Source: Flavobacterium cauense R2A-7
Lineage (GTDB): Bacteria; Bacteroidota; Bacteroidia; Flavobacteriales; Flavobacteriaceae
DNA: 64,000 bases
Reading direction: 5' to 3'
NCBI RefSeq assembly: GCF_000498475.1
Contig: NZ_AVBI01000019.1
Location: 558,001-622,000 of the forward strand
How positions within the stretch are numbered: position 1 is the first letter of the stretch; every line of letters starts with the position of its first letter. Positions 7,947 through 17,068 of this stretch are shown piece after piece. Position numbers and translations under genes: made by a program. Under the pieces are notes generated by a model. It saw only the letters and a list, made by a program, of their open reading frames with translations. It was not told the origin of the DNA and did not search any database.

Positions 7947-10900
7947 TTATTGTACTGATTTTGAATGAGTATCGTTATTTTCCACAGCAATGATTACCTC
8001 ATTTTTTTGATTGTCTACTCTTTTTAAAATTCTATCTAAATAATCGTCACCAAAGTGATTTCTAACCCAAATTATTTCTTTTTTAAAAGCCTCTATTTCT
8101 TTTTCATTCGACTTTGGATTTATGCTCTTTCTACCTAACCTTCCCAATGTTCTACTAGATAATGTATGGTACTTTTTTAAATCTTTAATTAACATTTTTG
8201 AAAAATTTGCTAATCCTTCTTCATTAGCAGGCAATACTTTCAGGAATATTTTTAGATTGTCCAAAGCTTTTGATTCTAATGCAATGTCACTTCTACCTGT
8301 TTTGTATTGAGGCTTGAACGTTTTAATACTTTCATAATTAGTCCAAAAGTCTTTTGAAAGAGGTGATTTATTTTCATCATATTCACATTGTACATTTGTC
8401 ACTAAATCTTCAAACGTAATTTCTTTAATGTGTGACTGTGTCCCTTCCAAATTTTCGATAATCTGAGCAAATAAACTTAAACCTTTTTTTCGCAATACAT
8501 TTAATTGATACTTATCAAATGATTTGGCGGTTTTTACCCTAGTTGGTAAATCTGAAATCTTTTTAATTGCCTCCGGATATTTTTCTTCAATATCTTTGAA
8601 TATATTTCTAATATGGGTTGAAGTATTGACTTCTCCCTCTTCTTCCGGGTTTTGATTTAATTTATTAAATAAACCTGATGCTGTTGGTTCTTCTTCCACA
8701 TCAAAAATCTTGGAATCCTCCCCCAATGAACTATGTATTAGGAACATTTTTTGAGAAGCAATCTCTCTTGATTTTACAATATCAGCTCCAATTTCGGAAG
8801 GAAAAAAGTTATATATGTACAACTCATCAAACACCTTAGTACCAATACGATTGATACGGCCTACTCTTTGAATTACTCGTGTCGGGTTCCAGGGAATATC
8901 GTAATTGATAATGACACCAGCCCTATTGAGATTGAATCCTTCGGAAAGTTTATCACTGGTAATTAATATGTCGAAATGATTGGTTTGAGAGCCTTTATAT
9001 TGTGCATTGAAATCTGAATCAAGATGTTTTTTCATTTCCTTAGAAACTTTTCCATCACAAACAATCAACTTATTTCCGAACTCTTTTCTAAAATAATCTT
9101 CCAAATGTTTAATGGTATCTACATACTCCGAAAACAATATTATTTTACGATTCTTGTCGTTTTCAAGAATTAGCTTTATTTGTTCTGCAATACGCTCTCT
9201 TTTGGGGTCATGGTCAACAATGTTTAGCTCTTTAAGTTGTTGTTGAATTTCCTGAAAAACAACAATATCACTATCTATATCTTCCAAAAAATCAGTTCTT
9301 CTTTGGAAATCATCCAGATTATAAACCGTATTGTTTTTTGGTGTTTTTTTAGTTAATAACTCTTTCGAATAATCATCTAATACCTTATCGATATCATCTT
9401 CATCATAGGAAAGTATTTTTTCAATTAAGCCTCTATCTAAAATATATTTACCGTTTGATTTTTCAATAAAATCTCTAACAATTAAATGCACATTTAAAAA
9501 TCTATCGATTGACTTACTGAAAGCACCAAATGAACTTTCAAAACGTTTTACTAATAAACGCCGCATAAAGTCATATAAGTTTCTCTGTTGTTGGAAAGCT
9601 CTGTTTCCTTCTTCATCTAGAGCATCTTCATCTACAATTTTAACATAACTAAATGGTTGGTAAATTGCACCTTTGAATCTTCCATTTTCTTCAAAATACT
9701 CGTTAAGAATTTTATCGTAAAAAGTGTTTTGCTCATGTGTTAAAAGGTAAAATAATTCTACGGGGTCTTTTACAGTTGATAAATCGCCTACCTCTTCTCT
9801 GTAGACATAATCTTCCTTTAAATCTAATCGATTTCGTCTTATCAGTACAGAAGATATTATGTTCTTGATTTGGTTAGCTAATACTTTAGTTTCGTGTCTT
9901 ACACTATTTACATCGATAGGAAGTTCTTTTCCTAGCATTGATACGTACAATTGTTCCGCTTTTCTAATTTTTTTTGGTTCTTTGGAATTCCAATTTTTTA
10001 TGATGTCCGAAAGTCTTTTGTATCTGTAGTTATATGCTCTGAATAATCCCTCGATATTATCATCAATTGTTATACCTGATTTTCCGGGAACAATAAATAA
10101 TTTTAGTAGTGCAAATATATCGGCAGGTGAATTATTGAAAGGTGTGGCTGTTAGTAAAATAACAGTTCTATCTCTACAAATTGTTAAAAGTGCTTCATAA
10201 TCGGCTGTATCCTGATTTCTAAAATAATGAGCTTCATCGACAATTACCACTTCGATTCCTTTTGTTTGGATGGTGTCAGCCAAGTCTTCCAGCTTTCCAC
10301 GACTTTCTACTTCCCAATCATACAGATTGAATTCATTAATATATCCCCACCAACCCGTACTGTATGTTTTGTCACCAACAAGACCCGGAGGACATATAAT
10401 CATACCTCTTTTTCCTAAATTTTTTGCTATTAAAGTTGCAATAACTGATTTCCCTAATCCTACTACATCGGCAATAATAACCCCATTGTATTCATTGATG
10501 ATGTTTAATGCCTGATTTACTGCATCTAACTGATAACTGTATTTTTTATATCCCTTTTCTTCTAAAAGATTTTCTATTTCAGGTTTGATTTGTTTTTGTT
10601 GTTGCAGGTCTAAATATGTTTTTAGAATTAAAACATAGGCTTCAAATGGGGTTACTGAAGCTGCTTGAGACTTGTGTTGAATAAATTGAATTAAAAACTC
10701 TTTGCGGTCATCAATTTCTGAAATTGGAATGGAACGTTCCCATAGTTCATCAAAATACGTTTCTGCTTCATTAAAACCATAATCTTTTATTTCAACGTTA
10801 AATTCTTCCTGACCTGATAAACCCGCACGTGTTAAATTACTACTTCCTGTAATAAACTGACCTGTCATTGCCTGAATGTTTGCTTGCTCTTCGTTTAAAC

Positions 10901-11321
10901 GAAACAAGTATAACTTGGCATGATTTGAATTTTCGGTTTTACGAATGATTAAACGTTTTTCATTAAGCATTTGCAAGAAGAATTCTACCTGATTGTAAAA
11001 TGCTTCTGTGTCCATCTCTTCATTGTTAATAGCATTTCCCATTGAAGTCATGAACTGATTGAACTGATCATCGTGTGATTGCTCTTCTTCCTGACTACCG
11101 TGTTCTACAATTTTATTTAAGATTTGATCTACTTGTAAACCTACCAATAATTTCAAGGTTAGATTTTCGTTCTTTTTTAGATTTTCAAAGAGTTCTTGCC
11201 AACCTGAAAAGTAAAAAAAACCTACTAGAAATTTAAGTTCATCACTAATTCCGATTAAAGTATTTAATCTTCCTTTTAGTGATTTATGGGTTTTATTATT
11301 GGTTATAAAATTGTTTGCCAT
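7947..11321 (-). CDS. PLD nuclease domain fused to SNF2-like helicase
   Basis: 1124 residues. The N-terminal ~200 residues form a single phospholipase-D-like unit: SNHAKLYLF gives HxK at 134-136 and GSSNLTRAGL follows at 159-168, as in PLD nucleases. A superfamily-2 helicase follows: DVVGLGKS (Walker A, 285-292), VDEAHYFRN (DEAH, 361-369), LLTATPFNNSP (motif III, about 389-399). The second RecA lobe has SDKLSEGFNL and IQRVGRINRIG. Residues about 400-650 are an insertion of unknown fold. PLD-helicase fusions are found in restriction-like and DISARM-like systems, where they would translocate on and cut unmodified DNA. It is third of three minus-strand genes behind the methylase and AlbA genes, with a 98-base gap. 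The role in defence is inference from context. Confidence 0.88.
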   Translation of the reverse strand: MANNFITNNKTHKSLKGRLNTLIGISDELKFLVGFFYFSGWQELFENLKKNENLTLKLLVGLQVDQILNKIVEHGSQEEEQSHDDQFNQFMTSMGNAINNEEMDTEAFYNQVEFFLQMLNEKRLIIRKTENSNHAKLYLFRLNEEQANIQAMTGQFITGSSNLTRAGLSGQEEFNVEIKDYGFNEAETYFDELWERSIPISEIDDRKEFLIQFIQHKSQAASVTPFEAYVLILKTYLDLQQQKQIKPEIENLLEEKGYKKYSYQLDAVNQALNIINEYNGVIIADVVGLGKSVIATLIAKNLGKRGMIICPPGLVGDKTYSTGWWGYINEFNLYDWEVESRGKLEDLADTIQTKGIEVVIVDEAHYFRNQDTADYEALLTICRDRTVILLTATPFNNSPADIFALLKLFIVPGKSGITIDDNIEGLFRAYNYRYKRLSDIIKNWNSKEPKKIRKAEQLYVSMLGKELPIDVNSVRHETKVLANQIKNIISSVLIRRNRLDLKEDYVYREEVGDLSTVKDPVELFYLLTHEQNTFYDKILNEYFEENGRFKGAIYQPFSYVKIVDEDALDEEGNRAFQQQRNLYDFMRRLLVKRFESSFGAFSKSIDRFLNVHLIVRDFIEKSNGKYILDRGLIEKILSYDEDDIDKVLDDYSKELLTKKTPKNNTVYNLDDFQRRTDFLEDIDSDIVVFQEIQQQLKELNIVDHDPKRERIAEQIKLILENDKNRKIILFSEYVDTIKHLEDYFRKEFGNKLIVCDGKVSKEMKKHLDSDFNAQYKGSQTNHFDILITSDKLSEGFNLNRAGVIINYDIPWNPTRVIQRVGRINRIGTKVFDELYIYNFFPSEIGADIVKSREIASQKMFLIHSSLGEDSKIFDVEEEPTASGLFNKLNQNPEEEGEVNTSTHIRNIFKDIEEKYPEAIKKISDLPTRVKTAKSFDKYQLNVLRKKGLSLFAQIIENLEGTQSHIKEITFEDLVTNVQCEYDENKSPLSKDFWTNYESIKTFKPQYKTGRSDIALESKALDNLKIFLKVLPANEEGLANFSKMLIKDLKKYHTLSSRTLGRLGRKSINPKSNEKEIEAFKKEIIWVRNHFGDDYLDRILKRVDNQKNEVIIAVENNDTHSKSVQ

Positions 11322-11419
11322 TCTCTGTTTTATGTTCTTATTTTTTACTGCTTATTACATAAGTTAGGTACTGTGTTAAGGATTATACCTTATGCTTTAA
11401 GCTTACTCTTCCTTCATTG

Positions 11420-13240
11420 TTAAATTGACTTATATGCTTGTTCCGGATGGTTAGGCATATCTGGTATTGTATATTGAAGTCTACCAGCCTCTCGCATCGG
11501 ATTAATGTAATTTCTATATACATAATTCTCTTTTCTATTAAGAATTACAGCTACTTGCTTCACAGAGTAGCTTTTAAATTGGCATAGCTCATATATGATA
11601 TTCTCAATTTTACTACTATCATTTTCTCTACTACCTAATACCTGAATTTTGTCTCTTAAAACAGAAGGTAACTCCTGTATTAAAGATTGAGGTTCTGTGT
11701 TAAGCGCGAGGGGTTCTGTGTTAAGCGCGAGGGGTTCTGTGTTAAGTTCTTCTACTTTTGTGTTAAGGGCAGGTCCGGCAATATAATACGTCGCACGTCC
11801 TTTGCCTTTTTGGACTATTAAATCTTTATCCCTTAAAGCTCTTAATTCATTACTAGCTCTCAATATATCACAAGCATTTAACTGACGATATGTTGGATTG
11901 TCAATTGCTCCGGCTTCTCTTAAAAAGATAAGGCATTTTTTCTGAGATTCATTTAACTCATACTCTTTTAATGTGTCTAACCATTGTAAATCTGTTTCAT
12001 TTAAGAAATGATGCAATAACAATCTAGTAGTAAATAAATTCGCTGAATGGTCACTTTCGAATGTCGGTGGTGCTAACGAAGACTTTTCCATTAGAGTTCT
12101 CATAGTTCTAATACCACTACCTTTGGTTTCAGCCAGATTGGTTTCATGAAATATAGAAGCAATGAAAGGGTTTCTATTTTTTGAACCCGGCTCTCCCAAT
12201 TGCTCTTCAGGTTTCAGTGAAAATCCAGGATTTTTAATTTCTAATCTATTCCCATAACGAATTATTTGAATAGGTTGATTTTCTCTATACGTTCTATGGA
12301 TAAAAGCATTTACTAATGCCTCACGAAGTACCTTAGAAGGCAATCCAATATTTGAAGCTTGTATTTCGCCTTCGCCTAATAAAAAACCTTTAGGCAAATC
12401 ATCTGCAATAGCACTAAAAACACGTTGTACTAATTGAATTAGCGGACCCCGCATGTCGATAGTAGTAAATCTATTTTCAGGGTCTTCTACCCATTCATTA
12501 CCCGGGACGCGAATGTAATCTACACGAACCATAGGTAATAATCTACGTAAAGCCATACGGTTACCAAAAACTAACAAACCTGTGTAAGTTAGTTTCCAAT
12601 CGCCTTTATCTTGCTTGATACAACCTAATGAACGTAATAAATCTTTATCACTATAGTTTAGCTCCTCAGCATATTCATTTACTTTGGCTCTTAAGGTTCT
12701 GTATAATGAAATAGCTTCCTCACTAATATCTTCTATACTGGTATCGTTGACAATTGTACTATCTAAACTATCTTCTTTGTTATAAAAAACAAACAAATCA
12801 TCTTCAGTACAACGTTGGTCGCTTGAACCAATTCTTCTGTAAGCTCCTTGTGGCAATCCGTTTTTTTTGAAATACAACGGTTTTTGACCATCAGGCAACT
12901 CATTAATTTGAATTTTTACTACTATTTTTTTATTAGGCAGCATTTCAACCTCAATTTCCGGACGCACTGGTTGATTAAATAGTGTAGCCGTTTGAGATGC
13001 TAAATCCAACTGTAATTTATCGGGATTATCTATTCCTTCAATTGTATAAGATGGAAACAAAGAACTTTCATCACGGGTAACTCCAAGCACAATTATTCCA
13101 CCTCCTAAACCAGGCTCATTTGCAAAAGCACAAATAGTTTCCATAACTGACATATCGATGGCTGTACCACGCTTTGCCTCAATGGTTGTACATTCGTCCG
13201 TACTGTTTAAGTATTCTAATATTTCAGCTATGCTTTGCAT
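11420..13240 (-). CDS. AlbA/Schlafen-type putative ATP-binding protein (AlbA_2 + HATPase_c_4 + winged helix)
   Basis: 606 residues. Residues 13-150 are a Schlafen AlbA_2 domain (TTIEAKRGTAIDM, GGGIIVLGV, GAYRRIGSS). Residues 300-410 match the GHKL-ATPase-like block of these proteins: EALVNAFIHR (307-316), NPG (337-339), KGSGI (373-377). A winged-helix segment follows (NACDILRASNELRALRDKDL, about 455-474). A 7-residue tandem repeat and a second helix-turn-helix-like tail complete it. Members are annotated as putative transcriptional regulators or DNA-binding ATPases; Schlafen AlbA domains can also be nucleases. It starts one base after the methylase stop, so translation is probably coupled. 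Its place between methylase and helicase suggests a regulatory or coupling subunit. Confidence 0.88.
   Translation of the reverse strand: MQSIAEILEYLNSTDECTTIEAKRGTAIDMSVMETICAFANEPGLGGGIIVLGVTRDESSLFPSYTIEGIDNPDKLQLDLASQTATLFNQPVRPEIEVEMLPNKKIVVKIQINELPDGQKPLYFKKNGLPQGAYRRIGSSDQRCTEDDLFVFYNKEDSLDSTIVNDTSIEDISEEAISLYRTLRAKVNEYAEELNYSDKDLLRSLGCIKQDKGDWKLTYTGLLVFGNRMALRRLLPMVRVDYIRVPGNEWVEDPENRFTTIDMRGPLIQLVQRVFSAIADDLPKGFLLGEGEIQASNIGLPSKVLREALVNAFIHRTYRENQPIQIIRYGNRLEIKNPGFSLKPEEQLGEPGSKNRNPFIASIFHETNLAETKGSGIRTMRTLMEKSSLAPPTFESDHSANLFTTRLLLHHFLNETDLQWLDTLKEYELNESQKKCLIFLREAGAIDNPTYRQLNACDILRASNELRALRDKDLIVQKGKGRATYYIAGPALNTKVEELNTEPLALNTEPLALNTEPQSLIQELPSVLRDKIQVLGSRENDSSKIENIIYELCQFKSYSVKQVAVILNRKENYVYRNYINPMREAGRLQYTIPDMPNHPEQAYKSI
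11684..11767 (-). repeat. 21-bp tandem repeat coding LNTEPLA units
   Basis: Within the AlbA gene, four consecutive 7-residue units read LNTKVEE, LNTEPLA, LNTEPLA, LNTEPQS (residues 492-519). The middle units are identical at the DNA level, with a 21-base period, so the array can gain or lose units without shifting the frame. It lies in the linker between the winged helix and the C-terminal domain. Confidence 0.85.
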
Positions 13241-13241
13241 A

Positions 13242-16200
13242 TTAACTTAATTTGTAATTATCATACTCCTGCTCACTCAACTCAAACGCAGCATCAACCA
13301 CTAAAACTTCATCATAACTAAGCTCGTAAAGTTTATATACCAATAGGTCGATTTGGTCAATATAATTATCATTAGTATTGTTGTCATCAATTTTTATTTG
13401 ATTTATTAAAGCATTTACTATATCTATGATTTTTTGTTGGTCTTTTGTTTTCTTAATAGGAAGTAATTTTAATAACTCTATTTTAACCTGCGCAAAAACT
13501 TTTCCTTCTTCTGCAGTAATCGTTCTATAATAAAAAGTTATTAATTTAGAATTCAAAACACCAAGTAGATAAAGCGGATCATAAGATACATCTTGAATTA
13601 CAGCTCCATGTAAAGTATTTGCATAATAAAAATTATCAACATCATAGGCGGCAATTATTGAATCAGAAGTTTGTCTAGTTAGAATTTTTTTGTTTTCAAA
13701 TAAGCTAGAATTTCTTAGTCTAAGTCCATTTCCTCCTCTTAAAGCCTCAGCCGATTTCATAGCTACTTCATTGTAATTTACCCAATTGTTATTCCAATTA
13801 ATTTTATATGAATCAATATCTCGACCAAATAATATTTTCTTTGAAAATTCATCTTTTCTATCTTTTAGAAATAATAAATCTGGAATTTTACTTTGGATTA
13901 TACCATCCTTAACATTACATATGTTACCATACAACTCACAATTATTTCTAATCTTATTTATTAAATTACTTATTTCTAAATTATAGTTTAAATCTAATTG
14001 ATTATTTGGAGAGTTATCTATGTGTGAATATGGAATTTCGGTTCTTTTTGGACTCTTCAATGATTCAATACTGCAATTAGTAAGCGCTTTAATAAAGTCT
14101 TTATTTCTTTTTGAATTTGAGTAAGTTATTATTATTGAATCAACTATCGCGGATTCAAAAACTAATTCACCAAAAGCGATAATTTCATTAATATTTTGTT
14201 CTGTCAAAAGGTATTTTCTAATATCTGCACATTGAGTATTTAATAATAGTCTATCTGGTACAATATAAGAAGTTATAGAATTTTCTTTAGAAAACTTTTT
14301 TGTAATTTCTATGAATAAATAAAAAAGATTAAATCTACCTGTAGCAAATTTGAAACTATTGGTAAATCTTTTTTTGCTCTCAGCATCAATTTGTTTTATT
14401 TGAACATAAGGAGGATTCCCAATCACCACATCAAATTTTTCTACCCCAAACATCCATTCTGGGTCAAACCAAGCAGAGCTTTCGTTACTAAATGGTTTCC
14501 AAGCCACTAATTGTTGTGCTCGTTTGCTACCAATACCCCCTGCATTTAAAACTTCTTGTTTATAAATTTGTGTTTGCAGTTTTTCGAATTTCTTTTTTAG
14601 ATTTTCTTTTTCTTGAGGAGTCGCTTGTAAATAACTTGCTCTAAGCTGTTGTAATTCGTTTTGTAAATGAGATGTTTCACCAAAATCAAAAGTCATGTCT
14701 TTACCAAGTGTATTACCTTTCTCAAGACTGACTAACGTATTAGCAGTAACAAACTTAAATTCTAAATTTGGCAAAGGTTCTATTCCCCTGTTTTCTGCTT
14801 TATCATCAATATTTTCATCAATAATCAAGGAAAGGAAACTTCTTAATTTAGAGATTTCTGCAGCAATGGGTTGAATGTCTACCCCATAAATAGAATGTTG
14901 TATTACACCCAGTTTACGGATGTAATCACTATTTTCTTTAGATATTTTTTCTTCCATCGCTTTGCGAACTAATGCATTATCAATTTTTTCCAATTGCTTA
15001 GCTCTCCACCAAACGGCTCCTTTATCTAATTTTTTGAGTAATACAATAATCTTGTGCAATACTCCCATTGGAAAAGCACCGGAACCACAAGCAGGATCCA
15101 AAATTTTCACTTCGCTTAATGCTTCTAATATAGCAATGGTTTGTTTTTCATTAAACGGGTTTTCAGTATCGTCTTTTAACAATATTTCTAATTGTTCTTC
15201 GTCTTCAATATTGGTTTTTGTTTTGATATACTGCAATAGTGATTGTTCCACCATATAATCGACAATCTCACGAGGAGTATAGAAACTCCCTGTAGATTTA
15301 CGAGCACTTTTTTCGGTATCCGGGTCAATCTCTGCCAATAGATTTTCGAAAATAGTTCCCAGCATTTCCGGGTCGATACTTACTTCAAAATCGTTAATGC
15401 TATTCTCATCAATGGTAAAGTTGTATTGCTCTAATGTTTCGAAAAACTTTAAAAACCAATCATTTGGAATGTTTAACGCAAAATTTTGATTGTGTATCCC
15501 TTTGCTATCCTTTGGAAAAAAATCATCCTCTTGAGCTTCAAAAAGCCCTCCATTTAAGAAAGGTACCAACTCATGATCGTTAGGCAACATATATGGTTTT
15601 CTGTCTTCTTGTTTTTTATTTAACACCAAGAAGAACAATTTTTCTACTATGGAATGATAGTAATTGTGTTGGTCGTTATTGACACTTGCCACCCTACTTG
15701 ATGAAAGCCACTCTTCTGGAATTAACGGAATTCCTGCATCAGATTTCTTGTTTTTTAAGAACCAACAAAAAATAGTTCTACCAATTAAACGTACAGCAAA
15801 CTCCTGATACACTTTTCTATTATCTACAGGTGTTGAAGGTAATTGCAAACAGGAATTAAACGAAACTTCTTTTTTGTTAATGTTTACTTTACCTCCTATA
15901 AGACTATAAAAGGCAGTTGCTATCTCTTCATAGAATTTCTTGTTTAATTTTTCAACACTAAATGCTTCTTGGATGTCATCTAACGAAGAAAAATTACACC
16001 CATTGATTCTATTCTTGAAGGTCTTATTTGTTTTTAATGGATCAACAAAATAAGTGTAACGTTTCCAATTAGAGAATTTTTGTTCTTTGTTACCGTAGTT
16101 TCTTCTGATGAAAGAAAATCTGAAACAGCCTTTACTGTCATGAAAAACAAAAATAGATCCGTCTTTGAAATCTTCCTTAAGTACTTTTTTTGCTATTTCA

Positions 16201-16442
16201 AATTGTTGCTTTTTTGAAGCCCGTTCCGATAATTCTCCATTGAATTTACATGCAAAAACTAATAAATCTTCTGCGTTTTTAAATTCCACTTCACCTATTT
16301 TCTGTAGCGCTGAGAATTTGTCAAACTGTTTATCGTCAATGATATAATCTAGATTTTCAGAGATAGGCTGAAACGAAGATATTTTTGATTTAAAGAAATC
16401 TGATATTGATTTTATAGAGAAATTTTGAATTAGTTTATCCAT
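13242..16442 (-). CDS. Eco57I-class N6-adenine DNA methyltransferase (restriction-modification)
   Basis: 1066 residues. Helical region about 350-400 contains TGSFYTPREIVDYM, typical of type I/IIG/ISP methylase subunits. AdoMet motif I is DPACGSGAF (449-457), IYGVDIQPIAAEISKLR follows (518-534), and the catalytic motif IV is NPPYVQI (676-682). These place it in the gamma-class adenine methylases with Eco57I domain. The C-terminal ~350 residues look like a target-recognition domain (LRLRNSSLF, LLGVLNSKLITFYYR). The N-terminal ~200 residues show no clear PD-(D/E)xK nuclease motif, so restriction may rely on the PLD/helicase partner. It is the first gene of the cluster, and its promoter should lie in the repeat-rich region upstream. 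Confidence 0.9.
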   Translation of the reverse strand: MDKLIQNFSIKSISDFFKSKISSFQPISENLDYIIDDKQFDKFSALQKIGEVEFKNAEDLLVFACKFNGELSERASKKQQFEIAKKVLKEDFKDGSIFVFHDSKGCFRFSFIRRNYGNKEQKFSNWKRYTYFVDPLKTNKTFKNRINGCNFSSLDDIQEAFSVEKLNKKFYEEIATAFYSLIGGKVNINKKEVSFNSCLQLPSTPVDNRKVYQEFAVRLIGRTIFCWFLKNKKSDAGIPLIPEEWLSSSRVASVNNDQHNYYHSIVEKLFFLVLNKKQEDRKPYMLPNDHELVPFLNGGLFEAQEDDFFPKDSKGIHNQNFALNIPNDWFLKFFETLEQYNFTIDENSINDFEVSIDPEMLGTIFENLLAEIDPDTEKSARKSTGSFYTPREIVDYMVEQSLLQYIKTKTNIEDEEQLEILLKDDTENPFNEKQTIAILEALSEVKILDPACGSGAFPMGVLHKIIVLLKKLDKGAVWWRAKQLEKIDNALVRKAMEEKISKENSDYIRKLGVIQHSIYGVDIQPIAAEISKLRSFLSLIIDENIDDKAENRGIEPLPNLEFKFVTANTLVSLEKGNTLGKDMTFDFGETSHLQNELQQLRASYLQATPQEKENLKKKFEKLQTQIYKQEVLNAGGIGSKRAQQLVAWKPFSNESSAWFDPEWMFGVEKFDVVIGNPPYVQIKQIDAESKKRFTNSFKFATGRFNLFYLFIEITKKFSKENSITSYIVPDRLLLNTQCADIRKYLLTEQNINEIIAFGELVFESAIVDSIIITYSNSKRNKDFIKALTNCSIESLKSPKRTEIPYSHIDNSPNNQLDLNYNLEISNLINKIRNNCELYGNICNVKDGIIQSKIPDLLFLKDRKDEFSKKILFGRDIDSYKINWNNNWVNYNEVAMKSAEALRGGNGLRLRNSSLFENKKILTRQTSDSIIAAYDVDNFYYANTLHGAVIQDVSYDPLYLLGVLNSKLITFYYRTITAEEGKVFAQVKIELLKLLPIKKTKDQQKIIDIVNALINQIKIDDNNTNDNYIDQIDLLVYKLYELSYDEVLVVDAAFELSEQEYDNYKLS

Positions 16443-16619
16443 TATTCAGGCTTATTTAACGAGGTAAAGTTGTACAAAAATGTAAAGTTGTAAATATAGA
16501 GAAAAGCAATCGAAAGTAAAGTGAGGAAACACGTAAAGTATCTACTTCTTATCAACAAAATGTAAAAAATTACAACTGTTTGAATAGGGTAAGCAGGGTA
16601 AGCAATTTTTTACTAAAAG

Positions 16620-16643
16620 ATTCTTCGAAAAGTTCAGAATGAC
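16620..16643. repeat. Dispersed intergenic repeat, short copy
   Basis: TTCTTCGAAAAGTTCAGAAT followed by GACA matches the copy at 3886 and the right arm of the element at 39908-39979 in layout (TTCG...AATGACA). It lies inside the 23-bp inverted repeat upstream of the methylase gene. Confidence 0.5.
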
Positions 16644-16666
16644 AAAAACGGATTTAACCGCTAAAA

Positions 16667-16707
16667 ACAATGCAAACCGGAACAACTCCTGTTCTGATTT
16701 GCATTGT
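16667..16707. repeat. Long hairpin upstream of the methylase gene
   Basis: ACAATGCAAA pairs perfectly with TTTGCATTGT; inside, GAACA pairs with TGTTC after a 3x3 internal loop, leaving a 5-base loop. There is no T-run directly after it on either strand, so a simple terminator is not supported. On the minus strand it would fall in the leader of the methylase transcript, or upstream of its promoter. Confidence 0.55.
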
Positions 16708-16836
16708 AATAGTCTTATGTTACCTGAATTTTAGTTTCAGAAAAAAACGAAAAAAGTTTCAACGTTTTTTGCCTACCCTCCTTACCCTATTAATTAAGCG
16801 CAATATGAAGTAATTTAATGTTGCTTTTTTTAGGGG

Positions 16837-16965
16837 TTATTCCTCTTCAATTTCCTTATTTCGAATATCAACTTCTTCGTATGAGTTTTCTTTTAAAGCA
16901 TAGACAAATATGCCGTTCTTTTTTAATCGGAGGAAGTTGTGTTTTTTAATGCTCTTCCGAATCAG
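16837..16965 (-). pseudogene. Possible C-terminal gene remnant (42 codons)
   Basis: A minus-strand stretch free of stops reads LIRKSIKKHNFLRLKKNGIF and goes on to ENSYEEVDIRNKEIEEE before a stop. It looks like ordinary coding sequence, but it lacks a start and is preceded immediately by a stop codon. It may be the tail of a lost replication or DNA-binding gene of the element. A 42-codon open stretch could also be chance in a region this size. Confidence 0.3.
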
Positions 16966-17068
16966 TTAATTGTACCAATATTCAAATTTAATTTTACTAT
17001 AACAATTACAAACTTTTTTTTTGTTAGTCTCTACAGTTAGACAGTTTTTGATACTTTTTACACTGTTT

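Larger units (their letters stand above)
16583..16791. repeat. 23-bp inverted repeats built from AGGGTAAGC units
   Basis: Left arm 16583-16605 contains AGGGTAAGC twice in tandem. The right arm 16769-16791 is its inverted counterpart (TTGCCTACCCTCCTTACCC and onward), 21 of 23 positions matching. They enclose about 163 bases holding one dispersed-repeat copy and a long hairpin. No target-site duplication is evident. They could be terminal repeats of a miniature element or paired protein-binding sites. Confidence 0.6.

Noticed and set aside
7947..16442. Complete DISARM or BREX system
   Set aside because: Methylase and helicase resemble parts of DISARM, but no DrmA, DrmB or separate DrmC, and no PglZ or BrxC-type ATPase is encoded in the window.
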